The position numbers and the translations under genes are program-made. From JBBIPA01 sp963820495 (GTDB taxonomy: Bacteria > Chloroflexota > Dehalococcoidia > GIF9 > UBA5629): DNA of 64,000 nt. The notes under the pieces were generated by a model. It was not told the DNA's origin. It did not search any database and was given only the letters and a program-made list of their open reading frames with translations. The stretch's first letter is position 1, and each line of letters begins with the position of its first letter. Location: assembly GCA_963820495.1 (NCBI GenBank), contig CAWGAF010000001.1, positions 186,001 through 250,000 on the forward strand. Direction: 5' to 3'. This document shows positions 18,043 through 26,432 of the stretch, one piece after another.

Positions 18043-20001
18043 TTATGTCAGTTTGAATGCAGCATGGAAACCCTCATGAATTGCATCGTAGCAGGTACGT
18101 GGTTCCACACAATCACCGATCGCAAATACCTCCGTCCCTGCTATCTTTGAAAGCTCGTTCCATAATTCCAAGTTTGGTTTGAAACCAGCCGCAATGGCTA
18201 CAGTATCACCTTCAATCATGGTCTTTCTGGATTGTTGATCACTTACGAATATGCCTTCATTGGTTATCTCTTCCAGCTTTACTTCGGTAACTATACTAAC
18301 ATCAAGCTCAGCTATTATCCTTACAAAAGCACGCTTCATTTCTCTGGATAAGCCTCGAGCTACCTCTGATTGCCGCGAAGTGAGAGTTATTTTATGCCCT
18401 TTTTTCCCAAGGATGAGTGCGGCTTCGCAACCAACTATGCCGCCACCTACAATGATTACATTTTTACCCGTCTTGGCCCCATGAAAAACATCCATGGCAT
18501 TGATAACCGATGGTTTGTCTATTCCTGAAACATTGGGTAGTGGTGACATAATAGCACCAGTTGCGACTATGGCAGTATCGAATTTACCGCTTTCTATAGT
18601 TTGAGCTGTTGCCTCTTTTTTGATAACTTTGACTCCTGTTTTTTTCAGTTGTGTTATATGGTAATCGATCAAAGGAATAAGGTCTTTTTTGAACTCAGGT
18701 AGTGATGCCACAATTAGCAAGCCTCCCAATTCACCCTTTTCAAATAGTGTAACATCGTGACCCCTTAAAGCAGCAACTCTTGCCGCTTCCATGCCACCCG
18801 GTCCACCCCCTATCACCGCCACCTTTCTCAGTTTAGCTGCAGGGGTTATTTTTGATAAATCTCCCTCCCTACCTGCAGCTGTATTTACCGTGCAGGTTAT
18901 ATAGCCAATCATTACACCCCTATCCGTACATTCCATACAACGAATGCATGGTCTGATATCTTCTGGATGTCCATCCTGTGCTTTCATCGGGAAATATGGG
19001 TCTGCTATCAGCGGTCTACCTAGGCCAATAAAATCCCCTTTTCCTTCTTGTAATATCTTTTCTGCAAGTTCAGGCGATGTAATTGAACCAGTTGCCATTA
19101 CCGGAATTTTCAGAACTTTTTTGATTCTCTCAGCAGCCCATACATTAAACGCCAAGGGATGATACATCGGAGATGTTTCGCAATCACCTTGCTGATGCAT
19201 CCCTCCAGATACATCGATGACATCGCAACCAAGTTTTTCTAATTCCTGAGCAACTTGCATCGTTTCCTCGATGGGAATTGGATTGTCACTTTCATAATCT
19301 GTTCCACTCAGTCGGACACCGAGCGGAAAGTCGGGTCCTACTTTTTTGCGAATGTTCGCAAATAATTCGAGTAAGAAACGCATTCTGTTGACCAGTGGTC
19401 CCCCATAATAGTCAGGGCGCCTGTTCTGAGGTGACAGAAAATTCGTAATCAGGTAACCATGAGCACCGTGAACCTCAACCATATCAAAGCCAGCTTCTTT
19501 TGCTCTAGCTGCAGCGTCTCCGAAATCTTCAATAATCTGTTCAATTTCTTCTATAGTCAATTCATCTGGCACAGGTGCACCAGCAGCACGCAAATCAGGC
19601 CAAGGAGTACGATGAGCTGATTTGTACGGGCGTATTCCCAAGAATTTTTGCCTTCCGCAATGTACTATCTGCAGGCATGCTCTGGATCCATAACCCTTAA
19701 TGGTATCAGCCAGCCACTGTAAACCAGGTTTGTGCTCAGCATTACTCACCCCAAGTTGTCCCATTGCTGATTTACTAGCGTCGTTATCTACCCAGGCAAA
19801 TTCCACTATAACTAATCCAGTACCACCACAGGCAAATTCCTTATAATGGTCTACATTACGCTGGGTAACAAATCCTTCCTTGGTTCCTAAACCGCTTAAC
19901 ATTGGTGACCTTACTATACGGTTTTTTACATACAGTCTACCTATGTACCCAGGAGTAAATAACTTCTGGAATCTTATATCGCTTGGGCTCTTTTCTAACA
20001 T
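18043..20001 (-). CDS. Enoate/2,4-dienoyl-CoA reductase-like Fe-S flavoprotein (OYE family)
   Basis: NAD(P)H-dependent reductase of activated C=C bonds. Residues ~10-350 form an FMN-binding Old-Yellow-Enzyme barrel with the motif EVHGAHGYLITNFLSP near residue 165. A [4Fe-4S] motif follows near residue 353, here CIRCMEC then 11 residues and C, with one residue less between the second and third Cys than in many homologs. Residues ~385-650 hold FAD and NAD Rossmann motifs (VIGGGPGGMEAAR, IVGGGIVGCEAA). The length of 652 aa is typical of 2-enoate reductases. It is first in the minus-strand series, with an AGGAGGAC site and a 250-base leader from the duplicated promoter at 20254-20287. In anaerobes such enzymes reduce ring or enoate intermediates. 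Confidence 0.88.
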   Translation of the reverse strand: MLEKSPSDIRFQKLFTPGYIGRLYVKNRIVRSPMLSGLGTKEGFVTQRNVDHYKEFACGGTGLVIVEFAWVDNDASKSAMGQLGVSNAEHKPGLQWLADTIKGYGSRACLQIVHCGRQKFLGIRPYKSAHRTPWPDLRAAGAPVPDELTIEEIEQIIEDFGDAAARAKEAGFDMVEVHGAHGYLITNFLSPQNRRPDYYGGPLVNRMRFLLELFANIRKKVGPDFPLGVRLSGTDYESDNPIPIEETMQVAQELEKLGCDVIDVSGGMHQQGDCETSPMYHPLAFNVWAAERIKKVLKIPVMATGSITSPELAEKILQEGKGDFIGLGRPLIADPYFPMKAQDGHPEDIRPCIRCMECTDRGVMIGYITCTVNTAAGREGDLSKITPAAKLRKVAVIGGGPGGMEAARVAALRGHDVTLFEKGELGGLLIVASLPEFKKDLIPLIDYHITQLKKTGVKVIKKEATAQTIESGKFDTAIVATGAIMSPLPNVSGIDKPSVINAMDVFHGAKTGKNVIIVGGGIVGCEAALILGKKGHKITLTSRQSEVARGLSREMKRAFVRIIAELDVSIVTEVKLEEITNEGIFVSDQQSRKTMIEGDTVAIAAGFKPNLELWNELSKIAGTEVFAIGDCVEPRTCYDAIHEGFHAAFKLT

Positions 20002-20253
20002 TTCTATTGTCCTCCTATTTTGACTATATATTGTGTGATTAAACCCGGATATTTTGGGTAGTTCATCCCAATGCCCCTAGGCTAAATTAGCATTCCCCTA
20101 GTCACAACCAATATCCGTTACATTATGAGAATACCGAAAAGTCACCAAATCATATTTATAAAAAGTATGCTACTAGGTGTTTATACACAAAATGAAATTC
20201 GATGGTTCAATCGACATTTCTTAGTGAGTTGACCTCGCCCCTCTTTGAGCTTC

Positions 20254-20287
20254 GCACTAAGATATACCAGTTACATCCGTTTGTCAA
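20254..20287 (-). promoter_or_regulatory. Mirrored sigma-70-type promoter element, left copy
   Basis: On the minus strand this 34-base block contains TTGACA, a 17-base spacer and TATCTT, pointing toward the enoate-reductase gene that starts at 20001. It is identical to the reverse complement of 20676-20709. Weaker identity continues downstream on both sides (ctcaaag block). Function as promoter is inferred from the -35/-10 fit and position. Confidence 0.65.
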
Positions 20288-20419
20288 TATTGCGTATGAT
20301 ATCCTATAGCTCCTTGATCTGCATCTTTACTCACTTGTTATTTGCTTTGTATTCCAACTTACTAGTCTTATCTTTAGTTGAATCATTGGAATAATCACAC
20401 TAATATAACAGCTCCTGCA

Positions 20420-20443
20420 ATTTTTACAGAATTGTGTAAAAAT
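20420..20443. promoter_or_regulatory. Dyad symmetry, possible operator
   Basis: Perfect inverted repeat with arms ATTTTTACA and TGTAAAAAT around the spacer gaattg, near the middle of the divergent control region. There is no T-run or gene end beside it, so an operator is likelier than a terminator. No regulator gene is adjacent. Confidence 0.4.
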
Positions 20444-20675
20444 ACATCTAGGTGTGAGCCAATACTGAATTACTTTAATAATCTTACTACTAACGCTTTA
20501 CCTAAGGGTATAATATTAAGATTATAATGCTGAAACGGATCTCTTATGGTTTGAGAAATGTCACGGTTTACTGGAGAAAGATATTATTGGTATTAGTGTC
20601 ATCTCGTGGCTGCTTCCACAAAATTCAACAAAAAGCCCGGGATGCTATGGGTTGTCCGGTGGTTCTGAGTAGGTT

Positions 20676-20709
20676 TTGACAAACGGATGTAACTGGTATA
20701 TCTTAGTGC
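20676..20709 (+). promoter_or_regulatory. Mirrored sigma-70-type promoter element, right copy
   Basis: Contains TTGACA (20676-20681), a 17-base spacer and TATCTT (20699-20704), followed after about 85 bases by the FAD-subunit gene with its AAGGAGG site. Same 34 bases as the left copy in mirror orientation. Perfect conservation over a full promoter length beside freely diverged flanks suggests that spacer bases are also under selection, as for a bound regulator. Confidence 0.65.
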
Positions 20710-20793
20710 CAACCTCAAAGAAGTACGATGATCAGCTCACTATGAGTTGATATTGGAAACCCCGGACAGTATTAAGATAAGGAGGCTAAATGA

Positions 20794-21666
20794 ATGCGTA
20801 CCTTGAAACCCTTTGATTACTTTGAACCGCAAACGGTCAAAGAGGCAACAAAATTGCTGTCTAAGTATGGTGACAAAGCCCAGGTGTTGGCAGGTGGCAT
20901 CGACTTAATACCAAGGATGAGAAAGGGCAAGATTAAGGCAAATTATTTAGTCAATATCCAGAATATCCCCGACCTTGCCTACATTGAAAAAGCAAGCAAA
21001 AAGGGCATCAAATTCGGAGCTATGGCCAAGCTTCATGATTTGGAACTGTCCAAAGATATCCAGAAGATGTATCCGGCTTTCTACGAAGCCGTTCATCAAA
21101 TAGCATCCGTTCAGGCAAAGTGCATGGGTACTACCGTAGGCAACCTCTGCGTAGCTACTCCGGCATCCGATATAGCCACCGCTTTATTTGCGTTAGGCGC
21201 AGAGTTGAGCATAGCCGGACCTGATGGCGAAAGGACGGAGCCTATAGAGAAGTTCTATCTCGACTATCTAAAGACATCCCTTCAGAAAGGTGAAATGGTT
21301 ACCGGGGTTTTTATGCCGGCTCCTGCGGCAGGTGAAGGTACTTCATACTTCAATCTTTTAAGAACCAAAGCTGATATTGCCAAGGTCAGCGTGGCAGTAG
21401 CGGTAATAATGAAAAATGGTGTCTGCAAGGAAGCCAGGATAGGTTTGGGAGCGGTAGCTCCAACTGTCTTCAGAGCAACTAAGGCAGAGGCGGTACTCAA
21501 GGGTGAAAAACTGAGTGCAGATGTAATCAGCAAAGCAGCTGAGACTGTCACTAAGGAAATCAAACCGATAACCGATGTTCGCTCCACCGCCGAGTACAGA
21601 AAGCAAGTGACCGGAGTGCTGGTCAAAAGAGCACTGGAAAAAGCGCTGGAAAGGGCAAAGGCGTAA
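20794..21666 (+). CDS. Molybdenum hydroxylase FAD-binding (medium) subunit
   Basis: FAD subunit of a xanthine dehydrogenase/CoxM-type enzyme, transferring electrons from the [2Fe-2S] clusters to an acceptor. Of 290 aa, the N-terminal half has the FAD motif QVLAGGIDLIPRMRKGKI (~35-52) and TTVGNLCVATPASDIATAL (~110); the C-terminal half is the CO-dehydrogenase flavoprotein C-terminal domain. It lacks the four-Cys insertion found in the paralog at 26433. An AAGGAGG site precedes the start; the small subunit follows after 17 bases. The large subunit is absent on this strand and is most likely the minus-strand gene at 8890. Confidence 0.88.
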   Translation: MRTLKPFDYFEPQTVKEATKLLSKYGDKAQVLAGGIDLIPRMRKGKIKANYLVNIQNIPDLAYIEKASKKGIKFGAMAKLHDLELSKDIQKMYPAFYEAVHQIASVQAKCMGTTVGNLCVATPASDIATALFALGAELSIAGPDGERTEPIEKFYLDYLKTSLQKGEMVTGVFMPAPAAGEGTSYFNLLRTKADIAKVSVAVAVIMKNGVCKEARIGLGAVAPTVFRATKAEAVLKGEKLSADVISKAAETVTKEIKPITDVRSTAEYRKQVTGVLVKRALEKALERAKA

Positions 21667-21683
21667 ACTAAGGAGGAGATGCA

Positions 21684-22196
21684 GTGAAGAAAGAAATTGC
21701 AGTTTTTAATGTAAATAGCAAACCATGTGAAGTGATTTTAACTCCCAATATGACCTTAGCTGAGCTTCTAAGAGAAAAACTCGACATGACGGGCACGAAA
21801 TGCGCTTGCGGAGTTGGAGAATGCGGCAGTTGCACCGTGCTGATTGATGGTAAACCAACGCTCTCTTGCTCTACCCTCGCTATAGCAGTAAAAAATAAGA
21901 AAATCCTGACCGTAGAAGGCCTAGCCACCAATGGTGAGTTGCATCCAATCCAGAAAGCCTTTATTGAGACCGGGGCGATACAGTGCGGATTCTGCACTCC
22001 TGGGATGATAATGATGGCTAAGGCCCTTCTGGATGAGAATCCCAATCCAACAAGACAGGAAGTTAAAGAGGGTATGGGTGGTAACCTCTGTCGGTGCACC
22101 GGATATGTAAAGATAATTGATGCGGTGATGTTAGCGGCAGAGATGATAAAAAAAGGAGTCAAATATATTAGCAATAAGAACCCATTTATTCAATAA
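21684..22196 (+). CDS. Molybdenum hydroxylase [2Fe-2S] (small) subunit
   Basis: Electron-transfer subunit with two [2Fe-2S] clusters. The plant-ferredoxin-type motif CACGVGECGSCTVLIDGK (~residue 45) and the C-terminal motif CGFCTPGMIM with LCRCTGY (~100-140) are both complete. The length of 170 aa is normal. The start is GTG with an AGGAGGAG site. It ends 22 bases before the convergent ferredoxin gene. It pairs with the FAD subunit upstream and presumably with the Moco subunit at 8890. Confidence 0.9.
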   Translation: MKKEIAVFNVNSKPCEVILTPNMTLAELLREKLDMTGTKCACGVGECGSCTVLIDGKPTLSCSTLAIAVKNKKILTVEGLATNGELHPIQKAFIETGAIQCGFCTPGMIMMAKALLDENPNPTRQEVKEGMGGNLCRCTGYVKIIDAVMLAAEMIKKGVKYISNKNPFIQ

Positions 22197-22218
22197 ACGC
22201 CGGCTCTGTGCTGAAAGC

Positions 22219-22695
22219 CTATCTTTTGACTCTTACATCCTCGTTTATCTTACCATCATCACCAAAAATAAGGGCTTTGGTTGGACATACAAGAACACAA
22301 GCTGGCGATAAACCTTCATCAATTCGATGCGCACACAGGTTACATTTTTCAATCGTATCCTTTTCGGGGTTGAACTGTGGTGCTCCGAAAGGACATGCCT
22401 CAATACATGCTCCGCAACCAATGCATAGCTCATCATCTATTAAAACAATACCATCCACCCGTTTGCTGATGGCTTTCGTCGGACAAGAATCTATGCAAAC
22501 TGGCTTGGAGCAATGTACACATCTTACCATTTTGAAGGACAGATGTAGTTTCCCGCTCTTTCTTACTGGACCAATTGTAAATACACGTATCCATCTGGGC
22601 CCAACGGGAATATCGTGCTCTTGTTTACAGGCTATCTCGCATGCTTGGCATCCGAGGCATAGATTACGTTTAAAAACTACATGGTGTCTTACCAT
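22219..22695 (-). CDS. Four-cluster ferredoxin subunit (HycB/DmsB type)
   Basis: Electron-transfer partner of molybdopterin enzymes. The 158-aa protein has four cysteine groups: CLGCQACEIACKQ (~13), CVHCSKPVCIDSCP (~57), CIGCGACIEACP (~90) and CNLCAHRIDEG...CVLVCP (~115), enough for four [4Fe-4S] clusters. It starts 12 bases after the molybdopterin gene at 22708, so the two form an alpha-beta pair. No signal peptide or membrane anchor subunit is nearby, suggesting a cytoplasmic enzyme. Confidence 0.9.
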   Translation of the reverse strand: MVRHHVVFKRNLCLGCQACEIACKQEHDIPVGPRWIRVFTIGPVRKSGKLHLSFKMVRCVHCSKPVCIDSCPTKAISKRVDGIVLIDDELCIGCGACIEACPFGAPQFNPEKDTIEKCNLCAHRIDEGLSPACVLVCPTKALIFGDDGKINEDVRVKR

Positions 22696-22707
22696 AGCCT
22701 ATCTCTC

Positions 22708-24873
22708 CTACACCTTGTATATTTTACACATTAGCCCGGTCAGTGGGATTGTTCCGCATATCGGATCACCCCGCCCTTCGTCACTAATGAGCTTGTTGAT
22801 GCTTACATCCCAGTGACCATGGTCAGTGCTTTCGATTTCAGGAAACCACCACTGAGAATCGCATTGCAGTACTTGAGGTAGAATTCCCTCGCTTAGCTTA
22901 GCTACGTTTTTAACTCGTCCCTTTACATTGGGTGGCGATAGCTCTATATATACCCAATCTCCTTCTTTTATACCATGTTTTGCGGCTGTCTCTGGATGCA
23001 TTTCAATTTGTGGATTAGGTACGAGCTCACGCAGCCAGGGACTGTTTCTTTGCATGGAATGCATGTAGGCCATATATCGCCTTCCGGCAATTAGTATGTA
23101 GGGATACTCCTTTGCCAGATCTGGGGTGCTCACCGGGCTCTCCAGCGGCTCCATGTAATAAGGCAATGGGTCATAGCCGTATTTTTCGAATAGAGTTGAA
23201 CGTAGTTCTACCTTGCCTGTGGCTGTATTAAAGCCGTTCTTCTCATATTTCTTATATTCCATGGGGGTGACAATAAAACTCTTCTTTTTGAGGTCTTCAA
23301 AAGTCATACCAGTATTCTTTAAAAGGTAATCAAGTTCTTCCTGTGCGTTGGTTGCGGGCGTGGCAAAATATTTCAATCCCATTCGTTTGAGAAGATCAAA
23401 GGCTACTTCCATTTCATCTCGGCATTCCCCTTGTGGGTCTACGGCTTTTACCCTGGCGCTGATAATATTCATTGTAGCAGCGAAGACTTCATCCATCTCA
23501 AGCCAGTGCGCGGCGGGGAGTACTATATCGGCCATCTCAGCAGTGGGCGTCATAAAGAAATCACGCACAAGAAGGAAGTCTACCTTTTTAAGTGCTTCGT
23601 AGACATTTTGAGCATTAGGCAAGCATATAAGCAGATTATTACTGACGATCAATGCCTTGATCGGATATGGTTTTTCAGTAAGTATAGCTTTAATAACACC
23701 AGGAGAGTAAACAACACCCATCGGTGCTGGAGGACCGCATAATAAAGGATATTCCTTAGCGCCGATTCTGGTATACTCTTCCTCATCAGTAAAGGGACGG
23801 CCTTCATTATAAATATTTTCCCCCCGATGTAAGAAAGACATATGAGGATGAATGAAGCCCTGGGGGCCACAGGGAAATACATTGCCACCTTTTATATCGA
23901 TGTTACCTGTGACTGCCCTTAAAATAGCGATCGCTCTCAAAGCCTGGGTACAGTTGGATTGCATTTCAATGGAGGTACGCTGGTATAGAACAGCAGGCTT
24001 GATAGTGGCGTACATTCTGGCGGCTTTAATGATGTCATCCCTATTTACCCATGTGATCTCCGCTACTTTATCCGGCGGATACTCTTGCACACGTTCTTTA
24101 AGTTCCTCGAAGCCTATACACCACTTATCTACGAATTCCTTGTCATAGAGGTCCTCGTTAATAATGACGTTCAGCATACCAAGGGCTAGCGCAGCATCTG
24201 TTCCAGGTCTGACCTGTAGCCACAGATCAGCCTTAGCTGAATGAACGGTAAAGCGACAATCAATGCTGATTAATTTTGTTCCTCTCTCTTCTATGGTGTT
24301 GTGGAGTATTCTTGCCCAGGGTAAATGAGTACTTGCAGGTGTGCCACCCCATACAACTACAAGGTCACTGTTTCCGCAATCGGAGCCAAATTCCTGACTA
24401 ATAAAATCACCGTAGGTGAAAGTCTCAGCTACTGGCATCGGCCCAAAGCAGTATGGCATATCGCTATTACCCAAATTAGGGCTTCCCATCGAATGCATTA
24501 GTGCATAATCGGCACGCATACTCTTGCTAGGTTTACCACCGTGCTGACAGGCAATAGCATGAGGCCCGTATTTTTTCTTGATCTCCATAAATTTGCCAGC
24601 AATCGTATCCAGTGCTTCATCCCAGGATATCCTTTGCCATTTACCTTCACCTCTTTTGCCCATTCTCTTCATAGGATATAGAAGACGTTTGGGATTATAG
24701 ACATGCTGTTTGGCAGCTAAGCCTTTAGGGCACATCATCCCCTGATTCGTCGGATGTTCGGGGTTGCCTTCAAGTTTAATTATTTTCCCGTCCTTAACAT
24801 GAACGAGAACACCGCACCCAACATGGCAATCTGCACAGACTGAACGTATTACCTTTGTATTGGACATGTTCAC
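22708..24873 (-). CDS. Molybdopterin oxidoreductase with N-terminal [4Fe-4S], acetylene hydratase/formate-dehydrogenase-like
   Basis: DMSO-reductase-family catalytic subunit of 721 aa. The N-terminus has CADCHVGCGVLVHVKDGKI followed by CPKGLAA, which binds a [4Fe-4S] cluster, then LLYPMKR and RISWDEALD. The molybdopterin-dinucleotide-binding domain is at ~600-715. There is no TAT signal, so it should be cytoplasmic. In general look it resembles acetylene hydratase and related soluble oxidoreductases; the metal-ligand residue cannot be fixed by eye. The start is GTG at 24873 or ATG at 24867. The Fe-S partner follows at once. Substrate unknown. Confidence 0.85.
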   Translation of the reverse strand: MNMSNTKVIRSVCADCHVGCGVLVHVKDGKIIKLEGNPEHPTNQGMMCPKGLAAKQHVYNPKRLLYPMKRMGKRGEGKWQRISWDEALDTIAGKFMEIKKKYGPHAIACQHGGKPSKSMRADYALMHSMGSPNLGNSDMPYCFGPMPVAETFTYGDFISQEFGSDCGNSDLVVVWGGTPASTHLPWARILHNTIEERGTKLISIDCRFTVHSAKADLWLQVRPGTDAALALGMLNVIINEDLYDKEFVDKWCIGFEELKERVQEYPPDKVAEITWVNRDDIIKAARMYATIKPAVLYQRTSIEMQSNCTQALRAIAILRAVTGNIDIKGGNVFPCGPQGFIHPHMSFLHRGENIYNEGRPFTDEEEYTRIGAKEYPLLCGPPAPMGVVYSPGVIKAILTEKPYPIKALIVSNNLLICLPNAQNVYEALKKVDFLLVRDFFMTPTAEMADIVLPAAHWLEMDEVFAATMNIISARVKAVDPQGECRDEMEVAFDLLKRMGLKYFATPATNAQEELDYLLKNTGMTFEDLKKKSFIVTPMEYKKYEKNGFNTATGKVELRSTLFEKYGYDPLPYYMEPLESPVSTPDLAKEYPYILIAGRRYMAYMHSMQRNSPWLRELVPNPQIEMHPETAAKHGIKEGDWVYIELSPPNVKGRVKNVAKLSEGILPQVLQCDSQWWFPEIESTDHGHWDVSINKLISDEGRGDPICGTIPLTGLMCKIYKV

Positions 24874-24948
24874 CTACACTCTTAAAATATGGGGCAATAA
24901 TTTATTTTCCGCATAATTATATCATGGTAATGATGAGATTATAAGTTA

Positions 24949-24977
24949 TTGACAATTGACTGATCATTATGAATAAT
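24949..24977 (+). promoter_or_regulatory. Sigma-70-type promoter of the RidA-like gene
   Basis: TTGACA at 24949-24954, 17 bases, then AATAAT at 24972-24977. It lies in the short divergent gap between the molybdopterin gene and the RidA-like gene and would give a leader of about 60 bases. This placement argues that translation starts at 25047 and not at the earlier ATG 24969, which lies inside the promoter. Confidence 0.5.
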
Positions 24978-25046
24978 ATTACTACAAATATTTGCAGAAT
25001 ATTTGTTAATGAAAGCATTGACACACTTTATCAAGGAGGCTTTATT

Positions 25047-26378
25047 GTGGACTGTAAAGTGAAGAGATATCCAGCATATTTTGGAAATATCAAGCAAGCT
25101 TTCCCAAGTATAAAACCGGGAGAGGCATTCAACTCCAGATCTGTAGTAGTCGGCAACCTGATATTCCTCTCAGCAGTATCTGCTCGTTCTATTGAAACAG
25201 GTAGGGTGGGGGTTAAGACTCTTAAAGAACAGGTGTTTGCGGCTCTTGATAATATCAGGATAGCAATGGAAGAAGCCGAAAGTTCCATGAACAATATTAT
25301 CAAAGATACTGTATTGGTTAGAGACATTAAGAACTTAGTGCCAGTACGACAAGCAATACTGGAATATTATCAAAAATATGCTCCTGTCTTGGTTGAGGAG
25401 CCGCCCGCTACCAGTTTCATTATAACTAATTTGGGAGCACCGGAATATATAGTACAGATTGATGCGCTTGGTGTTGTCACCAGAGGTTATACCGGCTGGG
25501 AAACAAAGATGATTCCAGCATACTATGGAGGTATCAAGCAAGCCTATCCTAATGTTGAGCCAGGACAACCTATTTTTTCTAAAGTTGCCATAGTGGGTAA
25601 TCTGATTTTTTGCCATGGTGCAAATGCTCGCTCGCTGGTTACTGGAAAGGTGGAAACGGATAATTTTGAAGAGCAAATGCGAATAATCTTAGATAAAATA
25701 AGGATGAATTTGGAACAGGCCGGTGGGGCAATGAACAATTTAATAAAGACGTGTTACTATTTTAAGGATATGGATGCCCACTATTCCACAATGCGAAAGA
25801 TGGAGTCAGAATATTACCAAAAACATACAGCGTCATTAGCAGAAAATCCACCAGCCAGTACGGTATGTCAAACCAACCTTGAGAAGCCAGAATATCTTGT
25901 AGAAGTAGATGCCATAGGAGTAATTTCACAGAATAGACAAGGCTGGGAGCTGAAGAAATATCCTGCGTACTACGGCGGTATCAAGTATGCTTATCCGCAT
26001 GTACCTCCTGGACATCCAATGTTTTCTCGGTCATCCATAGTTGGCAACTTGATTTTTTGCTCTGGAGCTGCTGGTCTAGCGCTTGGCACTTTTAAACAGT
26101 CATCAAATACTCTGGAAGACCAGATGCAAGTGAGCATGAATAAAATTAAGATGTATATGGAACAGGCAGGAAGCTCCTTGGAGAACATTGTTAAGATGAA
26201 CATATTCCTGAAAGATATGAAAGATTGCTCGGCTATTCGAAAGGTGGAGCTGGATTACTATATATTGAATGCGCCTGCTTTGGTAGCAGATCCACCGGCG
26301 ACAGCAATTATTGAATCCCGTTTACACAAACCAGATACTTTTATGGAAATAGAGGCAATCGGCGTTATTCCTTGCTAG
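25047..26378 (+). CDS. Three tandem RidA/YjgF-like domains in one chain
   Basis: 443-aa protein made of three similar RidA-like units of about 145-150 residues, starting near residues 5 (RYPAYFGNIKQAFPSIKPG), 154 (PAYYGGIKQAYPNVEPG) and 302 (PAYYGGIKYAYPHVPPG), each followed by an IVGNLIF strand and ending with PPAT/PPAS plus the IDALGV-type terminal strand. Classical RidA is a single-domain homotrimer that deaminates enamine/imine intermediates using an Arg just after the PP(A/G) turn; all three units have Thr or Ser there, so that activity is doubtful. The GTG start at 25047 is chosen because AAGGAGG lies 7 bases upstream. The three units may fold as a pseudo-trimer (inference). It stands alone between two molybdoenzyme groups. 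Confidence 0.85.
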   Translation: MDCKVKRYPAYFGNIKQAFPSIKPGEAFNSRSVVVGNLIFLSAVSARSIETGRVGVKTLKEQVFAALDNIRIAMEEAESSMNNIIKDTVLVRDIKNLVPVRQAILEYYQKYAPVLVEEPPATSFIITNLGAPEYIVQIDALGVVTRGYTGWETKMIPAYYGGIKQAYPNVEPGQPIFSKVAIVGNLIFCHGANARSLVTGKVETDNFEEQMRIILDKIRMNLEQAGGAMNNLIKTCYYFKDMDAHYSTMRKMESEYYQKHTASLAENPPASTVCQTNLEKPEYLVEVDAIGVISQNRQGWELKKYPAYYGGIKYAYPHVPPGHPMFSRSSIVGNLIFCSGAAGLALGTFKQSSNTLEDQMQVSMNKIKMYMEQAGSSLENIVKMNIFLKDMKDCSAIRKVELDYYILNAPALVADPPATAIIESRLHKPDTFMEIEAIGVIPC

Positions 26379-26432
26379 GCATTGGCACTGTTACCAAATC
26401 GCTATTAATTTAAATGGGAAGTGGTATATTAT

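Larger units (their letters stand above)
20002..20793. other. Divergent control region with mirrored promoters
   Basis: 792 bases between divergent catabolic genes. It holds two copies of an identical 34-base promoter-like element in opposite orientation (20254-20287 and 20676-20709) and a 9-bp-arm dyad (20420-20443), described separately. No coding sequence is seen between them. Confidence 0.7.

Noticed and set aside
20254..20709. Mirrored 34-base blocks as terminal inverted repeats of an insertion sequence
   Set aside because: The 390 bases between hold no transposase or other gene, and each block has a promoter layout pointing outward to a catabolic operon.
21668..22174. 168-codon minus-strand frame opposite the [2Fe-2S] subunit
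   Set aside because: Antisense shadow of a gene with complete cluster motifs.
22208..22816. 202-codon plus-strand frame opposite the ferredoxin and molybdopterin genes
   Set aside because: Antisense to two clearly coding genes; no family features.
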